64,000 nucleotides of DNA, from positions 3,162,001 to 3,226,000 of the forward strand of contig NZ_CP120983.1 of the NCBI RefSeq assembly GCF_030719215.1, read 5' to 3'. The position numbers and the translations under genes are program-made. This DNA comes from Streptomyces sp. Alt3 (GTDB taxonomy: Bacteria; Actinomycetota; Actinomycetes; Streptomycetales; Streptomycetaceae). This document shows, one piece after another, positions 42,645 through 50,718 of this stretch (its first letter is position 1; the number at the start of each line of letters is the position of its first letter). Under the pieces are notes generated by a model. It was not told the origin of the DNA, did no database searches, and saw only the letters and a list, made by a program, of their open reading frames with translations.

Positions 42645-43526
42645 ATGACACGCGGACGGACGAACGGTCACGGGCTCGGAGCGCGCACCGCCGCCACGGC
42701 AGCGGTCGGCCTGCTCGCGCTGGCAACCCTGGCGACGGGCTGCAAGGTCGAGCGGGTGGGGGCCCCGGAGCCCACCACCCTGCCGACGAGAACATCCCCG
42801 CGCCCCACGGACGACGCCAAGCCGGGAAGTACGCCGGCAAGCCCTGCGGCCAGTCCCCCACGGACACCGGGCGCGCGGCCCAGCCCTCCGCCCAGCACCC
42901 TGATGGCCGTCGGCGACCGGAGCACGCGGGTGCGGGAGCTCCAGGCGCGGCTGCGTCAGATCGGCCACTTCGGCCGCAGCCCCACCGGGTACTACGGCGC
43001 CACGACCGTCGCGTCGGTGCGGTCCTTCCAGGGCAGGCGGGGCCTTCCCCGTACGGGGCGGACCGACACCGTGACCTGGGAACGGCTGCTCGCGATGACG
43101 CGAAGGCCGACGTCGGGGGAACTCGACCCGCCGGCCGCGGGAGCGGAAGCGGCGAAGCCCGACGCCCGCTGCCTCCAGGGCAGGGTCCTGTGCGTCGACA
43201 AGAACACCCGCACCCTGTCCTGGATGATCGACGGCAGCGTCCTCTCGTCGATGGACGTGCGGTTCGGCTCGCAGTACACCCCCACCCGCGAGGGCACCTT
43301 CTCGGTGTACTGGAAGTCCCGCCACCACGTGTCGACGCTCTACGGGTCCCCCATGCCCTACGCCATGTTCTTCAGCGGCGGTCAGGCGGTTCACTACTCG
43401 CCGGACTTCGCCGCGCGGGGCTACGACGGCGCGTCGCACGGCTGCGTGAACGTACGGGACGAGGGGAAGATCGCGTCGCTCTTCGGCCAGGTGCGCAGCG
43501 GCGACAAGGTCGTCATCCACCGGTAG
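42645..43526 (+). CDS. L,D-transpeptidase lipoprotein with peptidoglycan-binding domain
   Basis: This 293-residue exported cell-wall enzyme has a signal peptide ending in a lipobox-like LATGC (Cys33). A Pro/Ser/Thr-rich linker (38-85) is followed by a PG_binding_1 domain (about 88-150, VRELQARLRQIGHFGR and VRSFQGRRGLP), then a YkuD catalytic domain (about 175-293) with His250 and SHGCVNVRD, nucleophile Cys267. It forms 3-3 cross-links or anchors proteins to peptidoglycan. ATG at 42645 has AGGGGA upstream. The gene stands alone and ends in a strong hairpin. Confidence 0.93.
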   Translation: MTRGRTNGHGLGARTAATAAVGLLALATLATGCKVERVGAPEPTTLPTRTSPRPTDDAKPGSTPASPAASPPRTPGARPSPPPSTLMAVGDRSTRVRELQARLRQIGHFGRSPTGYYGATTVASVRSFQGRRGLPRTGRTDTVTWERLLAMTRRPTSGELDPPAAGAEAAKPDARCLQGRVLCVDKNTRTLSWMIDGSVLSSMDVRFGSQYTPTREGTFSVYWKSRHHVSTLYGSPMPYAMFFSGGQAVHYSPDFAARGYDGASHGCVNVRDEGKIASLFGQVRSGDKVVIHR

Positions 43527-43549
43527 GGCGCTCCACCGGACCGATTGGG

Positions 43550-43588
43550 GGCGCGGGCGGGACCGGGGGAACGTGTCCCGCCCGCGCC
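43550..43588 (+). terminator. Hairpin terminator after L,D-transpeptidase gene
   Basis: A perfect 13-bp stem pairs 43550-43562 with 43576-43588 (13-base loop), 24 bp beyond the stop. It also lies between convergent genes and could serve both strands. Confidence 0.7.
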
Positions 43589-43707
43589 AGGTGCGCTGAG
43601 CCGAAGGTACGGGGGGAACCCCGGCTCCTTGCGCGGCCGATGACCAGTCGGCACTTCTTACTGCGCCGTAGCGCCGAAGAACGTTACTGTCAGCACGTTC
43701 ACGCAGG

Positions 43708-44784
43708 TCAGCGCGTTACGGGCGAGTAGGTGGACGATGAGCTCGCCGTGGATCCGCTGGTCGGCCCCGAGGTGTCCCGGTCCTTCGGCACGTCGTCCTG
43801 CCCGTTCCCCGCGGACGGCGTGCGGAAGGTGATCGAGGGGAGGGAGCCCCCACCGCCCTCGCCGCCGTCCCCGTCCTTGCCGCCGTCCTCGCCCTTGTCG
43901 TCGCTCCGGCCGTCGTCACCGTCACGGTCGTCCACGCCCAGCAGACGGTCGCAGAAGCGGTCGAGGTTGGTCTCTCCGTCGGCCAGTTCGAGGAGCCGGG
44001 ACTCCTCCTCGCGGCTCAGCGTGTCCTCGCGGTAGGCGCGGCAGGCCTTGAGTGACTTCCTGTACACCTCGGCCGGGGAGCGCTCGGGTGTCCGGCGGCC
44101 GTCCGTGCCGTCCTGGCTGTCCTCGGCGCCGTCGTCCTGGGCGCCGCCGTCGGCACGGTCCCTCGCGCCGTCGCCGTCCTGTCCGGTGTGCCCGTCGCCG
44201 TCGTGCGTTCCCGTGTCCGGGAGGTCGGAGGGCGCGGGAGGGCTGGACGAACGGGGCGGTACGGAAGGCACGGGTGAGGGTTCACCTGAGTCGGGCACCT
44301 CGGCGCCCAGTTCCTCGGGGGACGCGGCCGCCGAGACGGACGTGGCCGGGACCGGTGAGCCGTGGCCGATGAACGGTACGGCCAGCATGCCCGTGCCCCC
44401 GGCGACCGCCACCCCGCCGAGCGCGCACCCGGCGAGCGAGACGGCGAGGCCGTAGCGCACCGGGCGGGTCCAGCGCGGACGCCGCCGGACCGGGGACGCG
44501 GGCGAGGCCCCGATGCGTACGGCGTGCAGGTCGTGCGCCCCTGCGGGTCCGGCGGGCGCACCGGCCCGCTTCCCGTTCCGGGAGGCCTCGCGGAAGGCGG
44601 CCAACGCCGCTTCCTCGCCGGGCAGTTCGTCGTCGGGAGCGGCGGGGGTCCGCAGCGCCAGCAGTGCGGCCCGCAGCTTCCGGGCCTCTGTCACCGCGTG
44701 ATCGTCGACAGGCTCGACGGACTCGCCGCGGAGCAACGACTCCGCCGCGTCCGCGTCAAGCCACTCGTGCTGCTCGTCGGCCAT
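43708..44784 (-). CDS. Membrane protein linked to ECF sigma factor (putative anti-sigma-like)
   Basis: This 358-residue protein has a cytoplasmic N-terminus (about 1-105), one hydrophobic segment (YGLAVSLAGCALGGVAVAGG then TGMLAVPFIG, about 112-142), and a long low-complexity outer part. That part is rich in Asp, Gly, Ser and Pro and contains a helical island (SPAEVYRKSLKACRAYREDT...NLDRFCDRLLG) with two Cys. Its ATG overlaps the sigma-factor stop (TGATG), so co-translation and partnership are expected. I do not see the HxxxCxxC zinc anti-sigma motif, so anti-sigma function is inferred only from position and topology. Confidence 0.75.
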   Translation of the reverse strand: MADEQHEWLDADAAESLLRGESVEPVDDHAVTEARKLRAALLALRTPAAPDDELPGEEAALAAFREASRNGKRAGAPAGPAGAHDLHAVRIGASPASPVRRRPRWTRPVRYGLAVSLAGCALGGVAVAGGTGMLAVPFIGHGSPVPATSVSAAASPEELGAEVPDSGEPSPVPSVPPRSSSPPAPSDLPDTGTHDGDGHTGQDGDGARDRADGGAQDDGAEDSQDGTDGRRTPERSPAEVYRKSLKACRAYREDTLSREEESRLLELADGETNLDRFCDRLLGVDDRDGDDGRSDDKGEDGGKDGDGGEGGGGSLPSITFRTPSAGNGQDDVPKDRDTSGPTSGSTASSSSTYSPVTR

Positions 44785-45467
44785 CACATGTCCTTCTGCG
44801 TCCACGGACGCGAATGCGTCACACCGGCGGGCGTCGCGGCGCCCTGGCGGCCGGGGCGCTGCGGGGGTACCGCACCGAGCTCCGCCCCCGCCGCCGGAAT
44901 GCCGTCCTCCGGGCCCGGGTCGGCGCCCACCAGCTCCGCCAGCCGCTTCAGTCCCCGGTGGGCGGCGGTACGCACCGCGCCGGGGCGCTTGCCCAGCGTC
45001 TGTGCGGCGCTCTTCGCGTCGAGACCGATCACCACGCGGAGCACGACCGCCTCGGCCTGGTCCTGCGGCAGCTGCGCGATGAGGGACATGGCCCGTCCGG
45101 TCGCCAGCGACTCCAGGGCCTCCCCCGCCGTGTCGGACTCGGCGGCCTCGCCCTCCAGTTCGCTCTCGTCACCGCCGACTGCCGGGCGCCTGCCCCGCAT
45201 CCGTATGTGATCGAGCGAGCGGTTGCGCGCTATCCGGGCGGCCCAGCCGCGGAACCGGTCGGCGTCACCGCTGAACCGGTCGATGTCACGCGCTATCTGC
45301 AGCCAGGACTCGGACGCCACGTCCTCGGCGTCCGGTTCACCGACCAGCGTCCGTATGTAGCCCAGCAGCCGTGGGTGCACAGCGCGGTACACAGTACGGA
45401 AGGCGTCCTCGTCCCCGTCCTGTGCCGCGAGCACCGCGGCGGTCAACTCCGCGTCGTCCCCCAGCAC
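44784..45467 (-). CDS. ECF-type RNA polymerase sigma factor
   Basis: This 227-residue protein has sigma region 2 (FRTVYRAVHPRLLGYIRTLV, DAEDVASESWLQIARDIDRF, FRGWAARIARNRSLDHIR) and region 4 (LIAQLPQDQAEAVVLRVVIG, SAAQTLGKRPGAVRTAAHRGLKRL). A disordered Pro/Gly tail ends it. It directs RNA polymerase to a small regulon. GTG at 45467 (VLGDDAELT) is used; a longer GTG start at 45539 adds 24 residues with poor family likeness. It overlaps its membrane partner gene. The roughly 265 bp upstream hold its promoter, but I cannot identify an autoregulatory -35 with confidence. Confidence 0.9.
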   Translation of the reverse strand: MLGDDAELTAAVLAAQDGDEDAFRTVYRAVHPRLLGYIRTLVGEPDAEDVASESWLQIARDIDRFSGDADRFRGWAARIARNRSLDHIRMRGRRPAVGGDESELEGEAAESDTAGEALESLATGRAMSLIAQLPQDQAEAVVLRVVIGLDAKSAAQTLGKRPGAVRTAAHRGLKRLAELVGADPGPEDGIPAAGAELGAVPPQRPGRQGAATPAGVTHSRPWTQKDM

Positions 45468-45734
45468 TCCCTCAACCCGCCCTGCTGATCGGAATCGTAG
45501 CTGGTCACCGCTACTGCGCCACCCTGCGCGAGTCAGCACGCTACGTGGTCGGACGGTGCCCCGTCCATGACTTGTACAACCTGCAACTGTCCCCTGACCC
45601 AGCGCGGTGTGACAGAAAACGCACCTGTGACGCAGAGATGAGTACGGGGTCGCTCAGCGGCCCTGTGGAAGACGGCCGGGGCCTCTCCTGTGGGGGGTGG
45701 CGGCCCCGGTCGTCGTCCCCTCCCCCTCATGACG

Positions 45735-46328
45735 TCACCTCAGGGGCACGCCGCCGGGCCGGCCACCGCCCCGGGCGCGGCGGGACACCACCGCGCGGAG
45801 CACCCGCCGGCCCTCGGTCGACAGGTCCAGGACCCGGCGCAGCCCCGTCCCGCCGCCCTCCGTGCCCGCGGCCTCGGCGAGGCTCTCCAGGATCTCGCCC
45901 TGGCGGCGGAGTTCCCCGGTGACGAGCGGCCCGGCGCCCGCGGCTCCGCCGTCCCGGCAGTCCTCGGCGCTTCCCGCGTCGTCACCGGCCGGGAAGTCGT
46001 ACAGGCGGTGGACGTCCAGTGCGAGCAGCGAGCAGGCGTCCGCCCACACGCGCAGCGGCTCCGCCGTGAAGTCCCGCGGCGCGGCGCCCAGCAGCACGCG
46101 GACGCGCGCCACGACGATGTCGCTCCCGGCGGTGTCCTCCAGCTCCGCGTGCACGGCGTCGAGCCGGGCGGCCCAGTCCGCGCCCTTCTCGCAGGCCGCC
46201 CAGAGCGGGCGCAGCGGCTCCGGGTCGTGCCCGTCCCCCGGCAGCGGAAGGCAGCGGTCCAGGCAGGCGATCCCGCTCGCGGCCAGTCCTCGCTCGTCGG
46301 CACGAGCGATCAGCTCCAGCAGGCTCAT
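45735..46328 (-). CDS. Hypothetical protein
   Basis: This 197-residue, mostly helical, acidic protein is not recognised. It starts MSLLELIARADERGLAASG and has helices such as LDAVHAELEDTAGSDIVVAR and GELRRQGEILESLAEAAG. ATG at 46328 is chosen because GGGGAGG lies six bases upstream; in-frame ATG 46343 and GTG 46415 would add 5 or 29 residues. No signal peptide or metal motif is seen. The next gene on the same strand ends 117 bp upstream. An 8-bp GC stem at 45676-45709 may terminate it. Confidence 0.7.
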   Translation of the reverse strand: MSLLELIARADERGLAASGIACLDRCLPLPGDGHDPEPLRPLWAACEKGADWAARLDAVHAELEDTAGSDIVVARVRVLLGAAPRDFTAEPLRVWADACSLLALDVHRLYDFPAGDDAGSAEDCRDGGAAGAGPLVTGELRRQGEILESLAEAAGTEGGGTGLRRVLDLSTEGRRVLRAVVSRRARGGGRPGGVPLR

Positions 46329-46444
46329 CGACGCCTCCCCCATCGGTCCGTCGGTCCCCGGGAGCACACCGCTTCCCGTTACCGCGTACTGCGCCAGATG
46401 GCTGAAAAACGTCACTCTTCCGACACGTGAGCTCACAGCGGGAC

Positions 46445-46951
46445 TCAGTCGGACAGGCTCTTGATGCCCAGACGGTCCAGGAAAGCGAAGAAAAGTTCCT
46501 CTCCGGACCACTCGGGCCGCTCGATCCGCAGCAGTTCGAGGAGGGGCCCCTCGCGAACGCCGCGGCCGGTTTCGGCCGCCCAGCGGACGGCCCGGGCCGC
46601 CGCGTCCTCGGGCGACAGGAAGAGGTCCTCCGGCGCCGGGCCGTCCGGGCCGAGACGCTCGGCCATCGGCGTCCTGCCGAGGCAGGCGTACCAGGACCCG
46701 CTGTGCGGCGCCGCCGCCTCGACGGCTACGCAGACCCCGTCCATGACGAAGCCGAGGAGGACCGGCGCCCGTGCGGCGTCGGCGAGTGCGGTCATGCTGC
46801 CGAGCGAGGACTCCGTGGGATGGGACCAGACCTGCCACCCGTCCGCGCGGTACTCCCGCAGCGTCAGCCGCTCGCGCGCGTCCCTCAGCGCGGGGTGGCC
46901 GATGAGCGGCTCCCCGCTGCGGCCCACGAGATAGCAGCCCCAGAAACCCAC
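46445..46951 (-). CDS. Hypothetical protein
   Basis: This 168-residue soluble protein is not recognised. It begins VGFWGCYLVGRSGEPLIGHP and contains tryptophan-rich strands (DGWQVWSHPTESSLGSM, VLLGFVMDGVCVAVEA, SGSWYACLGRT), then a helical C-terminus (EELFFAFLDRLGIKSLSD). The pattern looks like a small alpha/beta domain similar in style to immunity or SUKH-like proteins, but I cannot assign it. GTG at 46951 has GGGGAG about eight bases upstream. Confidence 0.7.
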   Translation of the reverse strand: MGFWGCYLVGRSGEPLIGHPALRDARERLTLREYRADGWQVWSHPTESSLGSMTALADAARAPVLLGFVMDGVCVAVEAAAPHSGSWYACLGRTPMAERLGPDGPAPEDLFLSPEDAAARAVRWAAETGRGVREGPLLELLRIERPEWSGEELFFAFLDRLGIKSLSD

Positions 46952-47066
46952 GTCGCGCTCCCCCCGCGGTCCGGGCTGACATTCTTCCCACCCGGCGCCG
47001 CGGGGAAGCGCGAAAACGGGACCCGACTCGGACGGGGACCCGTCCGGCCGTTGCCGGGACGGGAAA

Positions 47067-47109
47067 CGCGTGTGCCGCGCACCCCCGAGAGGGGTGCGCG
47101 GCACACGCG
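47067..47109 (-). terminator. Strong hairpin terminator after hexosaminidase gene
   Basis: A perfect 19-bp stem (47067-47085 with 47091-47109) with a 5-base loop lies 26 bp after the GH20 stop. It is the strongest hairpin in the window. Confidence 0.85.
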
Positions 47110-47134
47110 GTGCGGGACGTACGGCGGATACGGC

Positions 47135-48721
47135 TCAGCCGGTCTCGTCCGCCAGTTGCTGGAACTGCGCCCAGGTCAGCTTCGGCTCGCGCGGGTCCCA
47201 CAGCTTCTGGGAGACCGCGTTGAGCGGCATCCGGATCCCCTCGGCCACCTGCGCCTGCGTCTGCGCGTTCGGGAAGTCGCCCCAGACCGCGAACCGGCCG
47301 CCCAGGATCTGCTTCGAGTAACGCTCGGGGACGGGCTCGGTCCCGCGCAGGACGAACGGGGTCCACTGTTCGTAGATCCGCTCGCCCGTCGGATATGTGA
47401 AGTCGTTGGGCTCGCCGAGCACGTAGTAGAGGTACTCGTCGTTGAGGTTGACCACCTTGCGGCCCTCGGCGAGGTAGTCCTGGGGCGGCCGGGCGCCGAT
47501 CTCCTTGCCCGTCCAGTACTCGACCTCGATGCCCTTGTCCGCGGTGACCGTCCCGCCGCTGAAGAAGCCGTCGTTCCACGCCTTGGGGATCTTCTGAGCC
47601 TTGCGGATGACTGCGGCGCGGTCGTTCAGCCAGCCCTCCGTCAGGTCCTGGACGGTGGCGCCGTCGCCGTACTTCTCGACCGCGGCCGCGGCGAGCTGCG
47701 GGTAGGAGGCCTGCGGGCTGCTGACGGTGAGCGCCTGGTACTCGTCCGCGCCGACGTGGAACCAGTTGCCGGGGAAGAGCTCGGCGTACTCCTTCAGCAG
47801 GTCGTCGACGATCTTCGCCGACCCGGCCTTCGAGATGTCGATGGCACCCTGCCGTGCGACGCCCTGCGTGTTGCGCAGCTGGAGGTCGGGGTGGGCGCGC
47901 AGGACGGCACCCAGGTGTCCCGGGGAGTCGATCTCGCCGACGACCGTGATGTGGAGGCTCTGGGCGAGCTTCAGTATCCGGCGGACCTCGGCCTTGGTGA
48001 GGTGTTCGTCGGAGACCACCTCGGGGTGCGAGTCGGACTCGATCCGGAAGGCCTGGTCGTCGGAGAAGTGGAGGCCGAGCTGGTTGAGCTTGAGGTCGGC
48101 CATCTCGCGCAGCCGGTCCTCTATCCAGCCCGCGGTGTAGTGCTTGCGCGCGATGTCGAGGTTGAGACCCCGCTGCGGCCGGTCGGGCGTGTCCTCGACG
48201 ACGCCCTCGGGCACGGTGCTGTCGGCGTTCAGCGACTGCTTGAGCGTGCGGGTCCCGTAGAAGACGCCCGCCTGGCCGGGCCCGCTGATCGTGACCTGGT
48301 TGCCCTCGGTCTTCAGCGTGTACGACTCCGGGGAGCCCTTGTCCGAGGCCGCGAGGGCCAGCTGGACGTCACCGGACCGGGGGGACTTCTCGCCCCGGTA
48401 GCCGATCTTCAGCTCCTTCGCGAGCAGCTTCGCCTCGTCGGTGAGCGCGGGGTCGGCCGCGACGACCGCGCTGTCCTTCGACGGTTTCCAGCCGGGCCCG
48501 CGTGCGGCGGTGTGCTCCCGGACCGCGGGTATGGTCCGCGGCGTCGTGGAGAGCGGATAGCTCCGGGTGGGTGACGGTGAGGCGGACGTGCGGGCCGAGG
48601 CCGATCCGCTGTTCTGGGACCCCGGGCCCGAGTCGTCGGGCCAGACCACGACGGTGAGGGTCACGGCGGCTGCCACCGCGACGGCGGCGCCGGCCACCAG
48701 GGGTGCACGTGAGGGCGACAT
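47135..48721 (-). CDS. Beta-N-acetylhexosaminidase (GH20), exported
   Basis: This 528-residue enzyme removes terminal GlcNAc/GalNAc, for example from chitin oligomers or muropeptides. An N-terminal hydrophobic segment (APLVAGAAVAVAAAVTLTVVV) is a signal or membrane anchor, followed by a Ser/Thr linker. A GH20b domain (about 75-190) precedes the TIM barrel starting at RGLNLDIARKHY. HFSDDQAFRIES, VVGEIDSPGHLGAV and WFHVGADEYQAL follow, the last with the catalytic Asp-Glu pair; late Trp residues (VEYWTGKE) line the pocket. ATG at 48721 is used. The gene is monocistronic, closed by the strong hairpin at 47067-47109. Confidence 0.93.
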   Translation of the reverse strand: MSPSRAPLVAGAAVAVAAAVTLTVVVWPDDSGPGSQNSGSASARTSASPSPTRSYPLSTTPRTIPAVREHTAARGPGWKPSKDSAVVAADPALTDEAKLLAKELKIGYRGEKSPRSGDVQLALAASDKGSPESYTLKTEGNQVTISGPGQAGVFYGTRTLKQSLNADSTVPEGVVEDTPDRPQRGLNLDIARKHYTAGWIEDRLREMADLKLNQLGLHFSDDQAFRIESDSHPEVVSDEHLTKAEVRRILKLAQSLHITVVGEIDSPGHLGAVLRAHPDLQLRNTQGVARQGAIDISKAGSAKIVDDLLKEYAELFPGNWFHVGADEYQALTVSSPQASYPQLAAAAVEKYGDGATVQDLTEGWLNDRAAVIRKAQKIPKAWNDGFFSGGTVTADKGIEVEYWTGKEIGARPPQDYLAEGRKVVNLNDEYLYYVLGEPNDFTYPTGERIYEQWTPFVLRGTEPVPERYSKQILGGRFAVWGDFPNAQTQAQVAEGIRMPLNAVSQKLWDPREPKLTWAQFQQLADETG

Positions 48722-48872
48722 CGGTCAGAAACCTCCGGATCGGGGGAGAAACAGTTCAAAGAAGATGAGAAAGTCGGGCATTTCCCCCGCTGATTCGTCC
48801 ATCGAGCGTTCCGAAACTCTCCCGTCCGGGTGAAGTTCTCGCATCATTCGGTTGCGCGCCGCCACGCCTCGC

Positions 48873-48878
48873 TAGCGT
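48873..48878 (+). promoter_or_regulatory. Candidate -10 box for OHCU decarboxylase gene
   Basis: TAGCGT matches the TAGNNT pattern, the same hexamer as before the macro and GT2 genes. It would start transcription near 48886, about 70 bp before ATG 48958. Confidence 0.35.
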
Positions 48879-48957
48879 GAAGGGACATACGTACCAGTCC
48901 TCACTCCCACTCCGCGCAACCTCGCCGCTCTCCGGGCCCTCTTGTCCAGGGTCACAG

Positions 48958-49656
48958 ATGTCATTCGTCCGAGGAGTCCCGCTGTCCAGGTCCAGCGAGC
49001 CGCACCCCGACCTGCCGAAGCCGACGCAGCAGGCAGGCCGGACGGCGGTCCCCGTCCAGCACCGGGGACCTGCCCCGGCCCTCCGGGTGGCCCCCATGGA
49101 GGCCACCGTTCCGGAACCAGTGTCGGTGAGTACACCCACGAGTGCCCACTCGAGTGGTCTCGCGCGCTTCAACACCTGGCCCCGGGACCTCGCCGAGACC
49201 TCCCTGCTGGAATGCTGCGGGAGCCGCCGGTGGGCTCACCGGCTGGCCGCCCACCGGCCCTACCCCGACGTGGAGACGCTGCTCGCCGCCTCCGACGAGG
49301 CGGGATACGACCTCGCGCCCGCCGACATCGCAGAGGCGATCGCCGCGGAGAGCGCCCCGTGCCTGCACCACGACGCCCCCCGTGCCGCCCATCTGGCGCT
49401 GCGCGCCGCGCACGCCGCGTACGAGAGCCGGTTCGGCCACGTCTTCGTGATCTGCCTGGACGGTCTGCGCCCCTCCCAGCACGTCGACCAGGTGCTGGCC
49501 GCCATCCGCACCCGGCTGACGCACGACCCCGACGAGGAGCGCTCCCTGACCGCGGAGGAGATGCGACGACTCGCCCGGGGCCGCATCATCGAGCTGGTGA
49601 CGGAGGCGGGGCGGACGCCCGACCCGTTCCCCCCGGTGGCATATGGCCCCCGGTAG
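48958..49656 (+). CDS. 2-oxo-4-hydroxy-4-carboxy-5-ureidoimidazoline (OHCU) decarboxylase
   Basis: This 232-residue protein has an OHCU decarboxylase domain from about 65. LARFNTWPRDLAETSLLECCGS is its start, PYPDVETLLAASDEA and YESRFGHVFVICLDG are conserved, and RRLARGRIIEL ends it. The enzyme converts OHCU to S-allantoin in urate breakdown. Compared with usual proteins of about 170 residues it has a roughly 60-residue Pro/Ser/Thr-rich extension. Strong third-position G/C starts at ATG 48958, so I keep it; ATG 49096 is an alternative. The other urate genes are not nearby. Confidence 0.88.
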   Translation: MSFVRGVPLSRSSEPHPDLPKPTQQAGRTAVPVQHRGPAPALRVAPMEATVPEPVSVSTPTSAHSSGLARFNTWPRDLAETSLLECCGSRRWAHRLAAHRPYPDVETLLAASDEAGYDLAPADIAEAIAAESAPCLHHDAPRAAHLALRAAHAAYESRFGHVFVICLDGLRPSQHVDQVLAAIRTRLTHDPDEERSLTAEEMRRLARGRIIELVTEAGRTPDPFPPVAYGPR

Positions 49657-49822
49657 CCCGTCCGTGCCTGTTTGACTGCCGCTTTGATCACACCAGAGGC
49701 CCCGCCGCCATGGAACCGACAAAGCGTCGCTACGATGGCCGGGGCCGGTGGACCGTACCCGGCCGGGTCAGACCGACAGTCAAGCCGGCCGACCCCAATC
49801 CCCGCTCCCGGAGGGTTCTTCC

Positions 49823-50203
49823 GTGCCGGCTGGAACGCTGTACCGCGGCCGGGAAGGCATGTGGTCCTGGGTGGCTCATCGAGTCACCGGTGTCCTCATT
49901 TTCTTCTTCCTGTTCGTACACGTCCTTGACACCGCACTCGTGCGTGTCTCCCCCGAGGCGTACGACGACGTCGTGGCCACCTACAAGACCCCGCTCGTCG
50001 CACTGCTCGAGTACGGCCTGGTGGCCGCGATCCTCTTCCACGCGCTGAACGGTCTCCGCATCGTCGCCGTGGACTTCTGGTCCAAGGGCGCCCGCTATCA
50101 GAAGCAGATGCTCTGGACCGTGCTGGGAATCTGGATCGTGCTGATGGTCGGGGCCCTGTACCCCGTCCTCGGTCACGCCGTACGTGAAGTCTTCGGGAGC
50201 TGA
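49823..50203 (+). CDS. sdhC: Succinate dehydrogenase cytochrome b556 subunit
   Basis: This 126-residue membrane anchor of complex II has three hydrophobic helices. HRVTGVLIFFFLFVHVLDTAL places the conserved Arg/Ser-type quinone site and the heme-ligand His, and LFHALNGLRIVAVDFW is typical of actinobacterial SdhC. GTG at 49823 has GGAGGG seven bases upstream, better than longer in-frame starts. It is the first gene of sdhCDAB, six bases before sdhD. A TTGACT box at 49672-49677 may be part of the operon promoter. Confidence 0.94.
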   Translation: MPAGTLYRGREGMWSWVAHRVTGVLIFFFLFVHVLDTALVRVSPEAYDDVVATYKTPLVALLEYGLVAAILFHALNGLRIVAVDFWSKGARYQKQMLWTVLGIWIVLMVGALYPVLGHAVREVFGS

Positions 50204-50208
50204 GGCCG

Positions 50209-50688
50209 ATGTCCACCGAGACACCCACTTCCGCGATCGGTGACGTCGAGGGCGTAAGCCTCTACGACGTCGACAACCCGGCCCCGGTCATCGAGCCCCC
50301 GCGCAAGCGCACGGGCAAGACCCCCAAGGGCTCGCGCACCAACTTCGAGATGTACGCCTGGCTCTTCATGCGCCTGTCGGGCATCGTGCTGGTCGTCCTC
50401 GTCATCGGTCACCTGCTGATCCAGCTGGTGCTCGACGGCGGCGTGTCGAAGATCGGCTTCGCCTTCGTCGCAGGTCGCTGGGCCTCGCCGTTCTGGCAGG
50501 TCTGGGACCTGGCGATGCTGTGGCTGGCCATGCTCCACGGCGCCAACGGCCTCCGTACGGTCATCAACGACTACGCCGAACGGGACAACACCCGCTTCTG
50601 GCTGAAGATGCTCCTGTACACCGCCACGGTGTTCACCGTCCTGCTGGGCACGCTGGTGATCTTCACCTTCGACCCGAACATCCGCTAG
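50209..50688 (+). CDS. sdhD: Succinate dehydrogenase hydrophobic membrane anchor subunit
   Basis: This 159-residue second membrane anchor of complex II has a soluble N-terminus of about 45 residues, then three helices. FEMYAWLFMRLSGIVLVVLVIGHLL holds a heme-side His, and LAMLHGANGLRTVINDY is the conserved loop before the last helix. It lies six bases after sdhC and 30 bp before sdhA, with GAGGAAA as SD for the next gene. Confidence 0.94.
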   Translation: MSTETPTSAIGDVEGVSLYDVDNPAPVIEPPRKRTGKTPKGSRTNFEMYAWLFMRLSGIVLVVLVIGHLLIQLVLDGGVSKIGFAFVAGRWASPFWQVWDLAMLWLAMLHGANGLRTVINDYAERDNTRFWLKMLLYTATVFTVLLGTLVIFTFDPNIR

Positions 50689-50718
50689 GCGCCGGGACAG
50701 AGGGACCAGAGGAAAACC

